Origin: Metaphire vulgaris
Taxonomy: Eukaryota; Annelida; Clitellata; Crassiclitellata; Megascolecidae
DNA: 64,000 nt
Direction: 5' to 3'
Assembly: GCA_018105865.1 (NCBI GenBank)
Contig: CM030848.1
Span: 7,519,301-7,583,300 of the forward strand
Position numbers and translations under genes: made by a program. Positions 47,197 through 57,239 of the stretch are shown here, in pieces. A model generated the notes under the pieces. The model ran no database searches. It was given only the letters and a program-made list of their open reading frames with translations, and was not told the origin of the DNA. Position 1 is the stretch's first letter. Every line of letters starts with the position of its first letter.

Positions 47197-48996
47197 GCTT
47201 GACTGTATAAAACAGCGTATTTGTGGGCAGTTAACTGACAACTTGTATATATATAATATTGTTTTTAGTTCATCTTGTATTTCTGCCACGACCTGCGTAC
47301 AGTGGTCCTGATCTCGTAACTTACTTTCGAGGACCAAACTTGGAAGTATGCTTTTCACTTATAATATAATTGACTTTGAGCGATGGAATGCAAATAAATG
47401 TGACGTTGTGCCCTGTCTTGAATTTCTATGGCATGTGAAGAAGTTGCACCTATGATCCAGTGTCCTCCTTCATTAACTCATTTGCCTTTAAACTCTCTTG
47501 TTAACTCATTTGTAGTGATTTGTGAGTTTGAGTTAACTCATTTCAACTGTCATGAGTTATGAGTTTGAATTAACTCATTATTTCTGTGAGTTTGAGTTTT
47601 AAATATCATTTCTGTAAACTCACGACTTAAACTCATCTGATTCACAAAGTTTATTTCAGCTATCAGCTGCTTTTGATCGGAATTTAATCAGCGCTATACA
47701 AATGTCTCAGGTAATGACTCCCAAAGATATTATAAAAACCAAAACCGGTTTTACAGGGAACTTAACCGCCCGTTCAGAACATAGCCTTTAATATCACTAT
47801 ATATGTAATATAATAAATCTATGGTTCAGAACCCGTTGCAAAGCAATAAGAAAATGGCGGAGGTGCCGTGTATTTTAGATGGGAATTTTTTTCTACAACT
47901 CCTAAATGTGAAGGAAAAATCATTGCTAAATGTAGTAACTGCGTAAACAAATCTATCTCTGGAATGTACGTCGCTACAAGCAATTTTGTTCGACATCTGA
48001 AGGTAAGTTATATTTACTAAATACTGTAAATAGGCACTTGTACAGAAGACACGCGGTCAGTTTATAAAAGTGCCAACAAATACCATACACTATCCATCAG
48101 GGCTTGTTTTAAGAAAAATTTATCACTGCACACAGTGCTCAGAACTCATTTGTGGACATCTATATAAAAAAACAAGCCTCTTTCGTTCTGAAAATTTATC
48201 ACTGCACTAAGCACGGAAAATGGTATTTTACCACTGCACATTTTTCGTCAAATGAGTTTATGAGTTAACTCACATAATTAAAGAGTTTGAGTTAACTCAT
48301 TGTGGTCTGCCTCTTTCTCAGTGAGTTGAGTTTGAGTTTAAACTCATTTCATTTGTTCCATGAGTTGAGAGTTTGAGTTAACTCAGCCATTTTGTCTGGA
48401 TTTTATCCCAACACTTTTTATCTAGTGAAAGTTTTCTTCTTATTTCTTTGTCTTGCTGCCTCTTGTACATGTTGCTGATCGCCACCATATGTCTGGTCCT
48501 CTGTGCAGGCTTATATGTTCTCATGCATTGCATCTTCTGAAGTCTTTGAGAAACCTAGCATAATCTCTTATAAATTTTTGACTTATATATGGGCTAAATA
48601 TGTATTTGAGCTGGGTTATTTTGCAGCATGAAATTGAACGAGACAAACGAGTGACATGGCTGATTGAATTCTTTGCCGCATGGGCTCCAACATGTGTCAA
48701 CTTTGGACATGATTTTTCCGAGCTGTCTGCCAAGTAAACTTTATTTTGAATCGAAACACCGTGGTGTTACCCCTAGATAGCAAATGTAATTTAATGTAAA
48801 GTTGAAACATCTTTCTGACATTCATGGGGTTGATGAGTGATGAAACTCTTCACAAAGACCCTCATGGTTACAGAACCTCGTACCCTTCAGTATGATTTCC
48901 TGTAATATATTTGCTTTCTATATTTTTGTTTAATTTGATTTTACTAATGCAAGGGCCAATTCAGTTTAATGTTTTTTGTCATTGCAATGCTAGGTA

Positions 48997-49069
<73 letters not shown>

Positions 49070-50923
49070 TGTATGCAGAAGAATTTTGCATGACAAACGA
49101 GTGACATGACTTGAATTGAACAATTGAATTTAAAGTAAGAAATAATATGAAATCAATTTTGTTTTTTAGATACACATTGGAAAACTTGAAATTTGGTAAA
49201 ATCGATGTGACGCGATATCCAGAAGTTGCCAAAAAGTAAGGATTTTGTGTAAATGAAGTTTATTGTATGACTTTTAACTTGTCAAAACAATATTTTAAAG
49301 AATTCATCCCTATCATAATCACAATTTAATGCAGTTTCAGATATATCCGTTGGAAATCTCTAGTAGACACATTTATTTACAAGTGCTATTGAATCCTATA
49401 ATTGAATTTTTTAGCATTTTTCTAGATGTCCTAGCTTCTGTTCATAAAAAATTAGGTAATTGATTTTAATTATCAGTGTCATTATCTGTAAGACAGACAT
49501 ACACTTTGCAAAGATTCAGTCCTATTTGGCTCTACTTTCAAGAATTAAACAAAAGGTTTCAAAATAAGAATGCTTGAATATGAAAAAAAATCATGTCATG
49601 TGAATTTCTGACATATCGGAATAGCATTTTATAGAATATGTTCTTATCGTAATCACAATGTAATGTAATTTTGGATATGCCTATTAGAAGTCTCTATTTG
49701 GTATTTGAATGTATGAATTAGGTATTCTCATTCTTAATCCTTTGCTGGATCTAGTTAATCGTTTACCTTTCATGCATCTGTTGTTAGTTTGTGATCTTTG
49801 TGTTTGCATTGTAAACTTTTGATCATCGTTGGAAAATTATGTTACACTATTCAAATGATGATATTACATTTTGATCTGTTCAAATAATAATCATGTATGC
49901 CTGTTGTATCTGCAATAAAACAGGTTTGAAATTAGTACATCATCATGGTCGAAACAACTTCCGACTGTGATACTGTTTCAAAATGGAAAGGAGACACGGA
50001 GGCGGCCGGCAATTGATAGCAAGGGAAATGTCGCTGCAAAATTCGTGTTTTGCAAAGTACGTGCCAAAATCTGATCCATTTACAATTTGAATGATTTGGA
50101 ATAAAATCATGATAACCTTCACTATGCTTGGTACTGTAGAATCGCTCAAGATCTTGTCTTGATATCGAGATAGCTCTTTGATCATTTTCATTTCTATAAA
50201 ATTATATTGTAATGGGCCTGTGAACCTCATCGATTGTAGTCAAGATTGTCATGAACCCCTTTAAGGGTTGCCCCAGTGTCTAATCTAGACTCCTGGGAAT
50301 TTGAAATTTCAGGGTGGGGAAGTCAGCTAGGGAGTCTGGGGAGCGCTGTAAGTACAAATTTCAAGTTGGCCGGATGGAAAAGGGCAATTTCCCACCCAGA
50401 AAAAGAGATTAAACCCAAGATTAAGTCAACTTGTCCATGTTACATTACGTTACAAATCAATGGCTGTTAAAGGGGTTAAAAGAATTCCATAATTAAAGAG
50501 TACTGTGTGCGATTAGCAAATTTTTCATTCCCAGATGTTTTTATATAAAGTTAAAGTATATGTTTCTTTTATAAATTGATTCCATGAAATCTACCCAGGT
50601 TTAAAGCACTGTATTATCTTTTATTATTTTTATAGACATTATTTAGGAATGCAATAAGTTACTGAAAATGTTGCTAGAAAACGAGTTCTTACGATGCTTT
50701 ATTCTCTTTAGTATTCATATCTGTTGTTGGTAGTTTTGAAAATTTATCCTGCTGCCAATCTAAGAGTTTTTTGCTCTTTCAGGAGAATGTGGAGCGAGAT
50801 TTTCAGTTGACTGATCTTCATCTTGAGTGTCGTAACAATCCATTGCATAAGAACAAGAGAAAAACACAGGCAGATAAGGAAGAGATCGCAGCAGTAGATA
50901 GTGATGAGAAAAAGACACAATAG
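42399..50923 (+). CDS. TMX2: TMX2 (thioredoxin-related transmembrane protein 2), eight exons
   Basis: TMX2 is an ER membrane protein of the disulfide-isomerase family linked to redox and mitochondria-ER contact. Exons: 42399-42539, 44912-44972, 46507-46620, 47269-47345, 48627-48733, 49170-49235, 49924-50056, 50783-50923. All introns are GT-AG and in phase. The sum is 840 nt, 279 residues (human 296). The N-terminal part has hydrophobic helices at about 16-32, 52-63, 74-90 and 95-111. REWELLTFMGCIIVMKNRK aligns without gaps to the vertebrate protein. The thioredoxin-like domain starts around 132 (EIERDKRVTWLIEFFAAWAP). The active-site position is A151-P-T-C154, where vertebrates have SNDC, so only one cysteine remains as in the family. 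KQLPTVILFQNGKE carries the cis-proline. The last four residues KKTQ form a KKXX retrieval signal. Introns contain LINE and hAT debris. Polyadenylation signals AATAAA lie at 51054 and 51844. Confidence 0.96.
43266..43933. repeat. About 300-bp direct duplication in TMX2 intron 1
   Basis: 43266-43572 and 43645-43933 share blocks in the same order, starting TATATTTCAGGCTATATAGA and including 'gcaatagcaaaaaattttc' and 'ctgtgagcg'. The copies have diverged by substitutions and small gaps. Whether this is a dispersed repeat or a local duplication cannot be told here. Confidence 0.85.
45440..45890 (+). pseudogene. LINE reverse transcriptase C-terminal fragment in TMX2 intron 2
   Basis: Reads KANVAFGLLSRHLWKNHDK, VYKAAILSILLYGCKYWILS and, after stops and frame changes, ITGIEAFL and PKMTFYCQLEDGVCSHGRQT. 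This order is typical of the region after the polymerase domain in invertebrate non-LTR elements (usually YGCESW). Several stops make it inactive. Confidence 0.85.
47141..47196. repeat. (CAT)n/(ATT)n microsatellite in TMX2 intron 3
   Basis: Four CAT units run straight into about 14 ATT units. Confidence 0.95.
47467..48391 (+). mobile_element. Probable hAT element remnant with GAGTTTGAGTTAACTCAT repeats and a BED finger
   Basis: Two arrays of 'gagtttgagttaactcat' in both orientations (47467-47640 and 48245-48391) bracket a frame at about 47853-48003 reading FFSTTPKCEGKIIAKCSNCV and then a TSNFVRHLK block. C-x2-C followed by S/TSN..RHL is the BED zinc finger of hAT transposases. The frame ends in CTGAAG|GTAAGT, a good donor. 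It lies within TMX2 intron 4. Exact ends are not resolved. Confidence 0.65.
48999..49067. repeat. (AT)n microsatellite in TMX2 intron 5
   Basis: About 68 bp of uninterrupted AT between exons 5 and 6. Confidence 0.97.
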
Positions 50924-51053
50924 GTCAAGAAAAAGAATATTTAGAACTTTCTGCGAATGAAAGAACTCGTGACTGAGAAGATTCCGATAAATGATCAGTT
51001 GATTTGTTGCTTGACCCTCTTCTTTGTTTGACGGTCGTGGTGTGTTTATTTAT

Positions 51054-51059
51054 AATAAA
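51054..51059 (+). terminator. AATAAA polyadenylation signal, TMX2 proximal
   Basis: 131 bp after the TMX2 stop codon. A second AATAAA at 51844-51849 would give a 3' untranslated region of about 0.95 kb. Confidence 0.5.
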
Positions 51060-51979
51060 GTAATATCGAAGTGTTAATTCGCAACTGGTTTGACAAACTG
51101 AAATAAGCATGGTGTTGTTTGGTTTACATTCACTTCACATCGTTCGTTTTGCATTTGACTTTGCTATCATTCGTCTATTTTTTGTACAAATGAAATTCAA
51201 CACATACAATCTCTTAGGATCTATATGAATGCACATAATTTCCAGAATTGTTTAAATGAATGCAAGAAGTTGATTGATATGTATAGTTAGGTGGCAGAAC
51301 ATTTTGGATATCTGAAAATAGTGCTTGGCAAGTTGAAATTTTGAGAAAAAAATTGCTACAACTTTAGAACAAGAGTAAATTTTGTCTTTTTCCGAAAGTG
51401 ATGTGAAGCCCACATTGATGGCCATTCTGTACTAGTGGACTTTAATATGTGAGGGAAATGACTTCAGTCAACTGAACCATTGAAATTATTAGATAACAAG
51501 GGTTAGAATATTTGTTGCCCTTCTTCTCTGATTTATTGTGTATCTATTTTACCTTTTGTCCAAATACCAACAGTTTCTACTCTAAAAATTTGTCTGTACA
51601 GTCATCATTCTCTTTCTCTCTCTCTTGTAATGCTTATTTGTTGCTACTGTATTTAGATTTCTATTTTAGTTTAATTTTTAAAATTTGATTTCAATATTGT
51701 TGATTTGTTAATTATTTTTAGTATTGCTTGATACGTTTATGAATCCCACCTACCTGTGTATATTTGCTTGGCTGATGTCTAAAGTTCTTTGTTAAAAAAT
51801 GAGCTTTTATTGATGTATGTCCACAGTTGTTTTTTCATCTTCTAATAAAACTAGGCTATATTTTGGCATCGGTTTGATTTCGTCAGCTCAATGTGGCCAG
51901 AGAAGAAAAGAAAACAAAATTTGTTTAAACACTGTAGAGTTAAGGTCCATCCATACAGTACGTGCGTGCGTACTGAGGG

Positions 51980-52226
51980 CAGGGACGTCATTGGGGAGGG
52001 GCCTTTGCCCCTGATTTTTAGGGAATTTTTTTTGTTTTTTAGATTCATTGTGTTCTCAATTGTTTTTATAATTTTATTACAATCATTGGTATGTACTATG
52101 TAGTATCGTATATAGCATTTACTATGAACAAAACCAATTTGCATATTGGATAGGTATTTTAAAAATACTGCCTGCCTTGCAGTCGAAAGTCTTGCTACCC
52201 CTGGAAAACAATGAAAATACGACCCT
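51980..52226 (+). mobile_element. hAT-type MITE, CAGGGACGTCATT family
   Basis: Left end CAGGGACGTCATTGGGG, right end diverged (GAAAATACGACCCTG). 8-bp flanks ACTGAGGG / ACTGATGG differ at one base. Confidence 0.8.
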
Positions 52227-52867
52227 GACTGATGGGGTTGGATTTTTGAGATTTTTATGTACGGTGTATGCGGTGAATGCAGGGGGAGGGGTTGAAAATA
52301 TGCCTGTTTTTGCATATATATTATATGGATGAACCCTGACTGTCTTTATCTTCTTATATTTAAGAAATTTCATTTTATTTCGATGGAGGTTTTGAAATAG
52401 ACTTAAAACTTAGAAAGGTCATTAAAGAAGCTAATGTTAAAAATTAATTAGGAGCGTCTAGTTCGTAGTTAATCAATCGATTGACTTCTATGGCGCCACT
52501 ATCAATCTAGAACTGAATTGCAGTCAGCGTCTGGATGAGACTTGCCTTAAGAAAGCTGAGTTCACTGCAAACCATTGCTTTATAATGAAAAAATTCAAAG
52601 TCCCCGAGCCTCACTAGCTAATTATAATAGGTCGGCGCTGATCTCCGTGGCTATAACCCTCAGCCAGACTTCAATACTACGGAAACGGGGCTAGTGTATC
52701 GCGTAGCGTAACTGTTTGATTTATCGCAGCATTTTACCACTACATTTTACTTGTACAACAGGCTTTCGATTTCAATCAATAAGGCAGGACTTAGGGTTCA
52801 CAGCTGAGTTTCAAACCCAGATCTTTTCTGTTCCATCGTCCAACGTTCTCTGCAGATCCGAGTCTGT

Positions 52868-53046
52868 CAGTGTTTATTCTAGCCACTTCTTGACAGAGGG
52901 GGATTCTGAAATTTTTGGGGATTCAAATCTGAGTGCCACACGAACAGGGAAATTTCCATCCCCAGCCAACATATAAATATTGGGGGATTTTAAAACTTAG
53001 GGGAGGAATTCCCCCCAGAGAACAGAGAAGGCCTAGAATAAAACTG
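52868..53046 (+). mobile_element. MITE with CAGTGTTTATTCTAG ends
   Basis: About 179 bp. Right end CTAGAATAAAACTG has lost a base. Flanks GAGTCTGT / GAGTTTGT agree except one base, with the boundary ambiguous. Confidence 0.8.
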
Positions 53047-53995
53047 AGTTTGTAATACCAAAGGGCAGGGAATTGCAATAGTCTAGACCAGGGTTTCCCA
53101 AACATTTTACAACAACGTGCCGCGACCCTAATCATAGAACATGTAATACCAAAAATGCTTTAGGCCATCTGGCGAACGTTAGTCGAAAAGAATATTCTGA
53201 GTTTTGAATAAATGGCAAAACAAGTTCTGATTCAATTCGAATGAAAATATGGCTAATATATCAGGTAAAATTATTCATATTTTTACTAATTAAGTCAAAA
53301 TAGATAAATAGATATTAAAATTTCTTGAAAATTATCTTTTTTAAATTTTTTTGCCAGGAACACACCTTTGTTACGCGTCTTAAAAATCCTATGAGCATAG
53401 AAAAATCGCTTAACCTGACCGGTGATTTCACCCTTGTTTCAGAGATTCTCCATTATTAGTGGAGTTTCAGAGCAAAATGGTCGGGAAACGCTATCCTTGC
53501 GTTATTGCGAATTAAAATTTTAAAAGATTAAGTTTTAAAATTACTATAGGCCAGAGTTTCCCAAACTTCAGTGGCTTTGCAAACTTAGGCCTATTGTCGA
53601 TTAAAATTGGATAAAACACTAATCATTTTAATATAAGCTATATATGGAGGATTAGGATTGCAGGCATATAAATTATTATCATAAGGCGGCTATTCTTGTG
53701 ACATTGTGGTATTGGCTAGAAAATGACACTTTTGAATCTAATTTCACGCTAACCCGCGACCCATTGGACTGAAGCGCATTTTTTTTAGCGCGTCCGAAAG
53801 CTTGGCGCAGTGATCTAGGCGACCACTGGCGCTCAATTCGTTGTAAGTTCAGTCCGTAATCCGTAGTCCGTGGTGGCTTTGCTTTAATCATGTCTTTGGA
53901 GCAGGACCATAATTGTAAAAAAAATGGTGCAAAATGCAGAGGACATTTGATTCGAAATAATTCGTTTAAACTAAAATTTGCGTGGCCGGACAAAA
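53047..53995. other. Intergenic DNA with Charlie-like hAT ends
   Basis: 'ccagggtttcccaaacattttacaacaacg' at about 53090 and 'ccagagtttcccaaacttcagtgg' at about 53552 look like left ends of widely distributed hAT elements. Right ends not placed. No gene seen. 52227-52867 likewise holds nothing recognisable beyond a 'tctatggcgcc' repeat start near 52490. Confidence 0.35.
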
Positions 53996-54570
53996 TGCCC
54001 GTGCACGGACAAAATGTTTCGGTACCTGGGATCAGTCTTACGTAGTATTAATAAAACGAAATTTATTTATTATTGCTCAGACAATGACGCAGACAATTAT
54101 TCAAGAGCGCTCGTTCAGGTGAAATCCATAGTTAGCAATCCGTAGTCCGTGGTGTTTAGGTTCGAGGCCACCTAGACATTCGGGGTAATGTTTTTTATTT
54201 TTTGGGGAACAGACATTCGGGGCCGGATTAAGGTCCTTGCCCAAAATGAGAAAAAGATTTTCGGAAATACTGATAATCTCTGACGAGAAAAAGGGGTAAT
54301 CGCCCTTTCAGAAGGTGCTGAATAGCAAGGGGGTTATATCGAAATTTGGGAGGGTATAAAGATTTTTGGTGGTTATAAATCTTAACAGCCCCCGCAGCCC
54401 AAACCATTTAAACCACATATAAATCACATACAAAACTTTAAGATAGACTGATTTGGGGGTACAAAATGTACCGGGACAAAATGTTGCTACGCGGACAATA
54501 AACACTGGTTAGGGTTACATTTTGTCCGTGACATTTTGTCCGTGACATTTTGTCCGTGGGCATTTTGTCA
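53996..54570. repeat. ACATTTTGTCCGTG direct and inverted repeats
   Basis: The 14-bp phrase CACGGACAAAATGT and its complement occur about eight times at both ends of this segment, four of them at 54520-54570 in tandem as ACATTTTGTCCGTG. It probably marks an element with multiple subterminal sites. It ends 23 bp before the stop codon of the receptor-like gene. Confidence 0.7.
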
Positions 54571-54592
54571 TAGAACCCATAATAATTGGAGC

Positions 54593-56336
54593 TCATCTAG
54601 TCGTTTGCAGTATAAAGAGGAAAGCGCACGCTTGGCGAATCCATCGAAATCCAGCCGCGGTCGTTTCGTCCGAATGCGATCGGACGTCCCGCTGCCTGTT
54701 CGGCGGCGTCCAGTGTCGGCGCAGCGTCAGTCGGAAGGACACGTAGCTGAACTTTATGCCCGGACACCACGGATACTGAAGCTCGAAGGCCTTTGCCCGA
54801 CTCTTCACCACGTCCCACTGCCAGTGTCGGACGTACTGACTGGTGTCGACGTGGTTCGCGAGACTCTGTATCCTCATCTGATCCGTGTTCAGACTCAAAG
54901 ATCCGAAGCGCAGCTCGCAGTCCGGTTCGTCCGGGCGCCGACTGGACGTCGTCGATAAACAGGAGAACTCGTAGTGAACGTGCGAAACCCAAATGACCAG
55001 ACCGCCGCTGGTAACAATCAGCTTACTGTCATGTATCTGCCTCGGAGGTTTGACGCTGTGGACATCACGAAAAATATAGCCTAATATACTCGAGGTTATA
55101 GCAGTGGCGGCTCTAGGATTTGGCAAGTGGGGGGGGCCGTTGGGGTGGCAACTTCTAATCATGGGGGCCAACCATTTGTTGTTTAATGTATGTAGCATTA
55201 AGTATAGGGTCCCAACTGGGGGGGCCACTGGGGGCCAGGCTCTCAATAGGGGGCACGGCCCTCTGACCTCCCGGTGGAGCCACCACTGGGTCATAGGCCT
55301 ACAACGTTTAGGCATTTTGCGTAGCAACATGGGCGTTCGGAGAGGTGCACTTACATCCCCTGGAAAAATTGTGATGTTTGAAAAGAGTAAAATTACTTTT
55401 AAAAAAAGTTACCTATAAATTGTTATAATACTAAGTTAAAATATGAATTTATTTAAGAGTCCGATGAACACTACTGTAGCGCTAAATAAATTGCAATTAG
55501 TCCAATAAGCTTTTTGATCGTAACAATCTTGTACAGTAGGCCTACTTTTAGTTTCTTTCGTCGCATGACCCTGTTTTGCACCCCTGGACAAATTTCCGTG
55601 GACGTCCATGCGTAGACAGGAAGGGCTCAGAAACCAAAGGAGTCTTAGCCCCCTATTCGGGTTGGGACCGGTCGATGGATTTACGCAAAACCGTTGAGAA
55701 ATTTGGGGAAGGTAGTTGGTATAATAGAAGAGAATGTGCGAAGGTTCACAATGCTTGACACGACGACATATTGTGCTTGTCATGACTTTTCACTGGAAAA
55801 TGTCGAAGTGTCCCCCATTACGGAATCCTGGCTACGCCACTGCTCAGAGGTTCTCAAACTGTGGTGTGCGAACAATTGGGTGGTGGGGTGCAGTGGCGTC
55901 ATTTCACACTTTTCTTGGGGAGGCGAGAAAATTTTTTTGCAAATTTTTGACAAATTTTGGCAAATTTTAGGCATTTTTGCAACCTTTTTGCTAATTTTTT
56001 GCTAATTTTTTGCAAATTTTGAGCAATTTTGTCAAATTTTAGGGCCAATGTTGGAAAATTTGCAATTTTTTGATATTTTTTGACAATTTTTGCAATTTTT
56101 TGCACATTAATACATTATAAATTAATATTTTCATTTCCTTGGGGGGGGGGCCACGGCCTCCCAGCCCCCCAAATGACGCCTCTGGTGGGGTGCACGAATC
56201 GGTCGAGAGGGTCCGCAGAAAGGGTCCAAGAATAGCCTACATATAGGCCTACAATCGCCATATAATGTTCTCCACGAAACAAAATATAGGCCTAACTTCC
56301 TTTAGTTCACTTGAGGGGTAAAAAATAGCGTGACAC

Positions 56337-56379
<43 letters not shown>

Positions 56380-57204
56380 TTACGAAACAAATTATTATCA
56401 ACGTACTGATTAATGTGGTAACTCGTCCGAACGAACTGCGGAACACATTACAAAAAAATAACTCGTGCGATATAACCATGTTTTGGTCGGCCTTAAAACA
56501 ATGACGTCATGGCGAGCATAAATAAAAACGGTTCGGGGCGCGTCCTCAGGAAGTCAATAAGGCGGATCCGGCCGATCTCAATCTTTGCCGGCTTGCGTGG
56601 TGGTCTCCGTTCAAGTACGTCTTTATGGACGGAAATCAGGCGAGCATAAATAAAAAAATGGGACAGTCCAAGTCAATCGAACGTACGTGGTGGTCCGTCT
56701 AGAGTACTCGGAAATGTATTCTCAAATCAGTATTGTCAGCGATCGTGTTCATTAGTACGGAATTATTGACTAGAGAGGACCGATTGATGCCAGGCGTTCT
56801 CTTTGTGTTGGGGGGGGGGATACACGCAGGCGCGCACACCAGCATGTACAGTGGCGTAGCCAGGATTTCGAAAAAGGGTCGACACCAACATTTTTGGACA
56901 AAAAGTCAAAAGATTTTGACGAGCAAAAACGTCATCCAGTCCTTCTGCTTTTTGTTCTCTAACGTTTTAAAATTTCTTGCATTTTCTTCGATCCAGGGAT
57001 ATTTTTACACACCTCCTAACTCCTCCCCCCTCAACACCTCCCAATTTGAGACCGACACCCACCCCAATCTCAGCTATGGGACGACTTGTTTGCTTGTCAT
57101 ACTTTTTTGGCAGGGGACCCCCAGAATTTACCGACACTCCCTCAAACTGATAATCCTAGAAATAACCCTGCTTCGATCTCATATACTAGGTCTACATACC
57201 TCCC

Positions 57205-57239
<35 letters not shown>

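Noticed and set aside
54536..54996. Plus-strand open frames over the receptor-like exon
   Set aside because: Antisense shadows of the last ligand-binding-domain exon.
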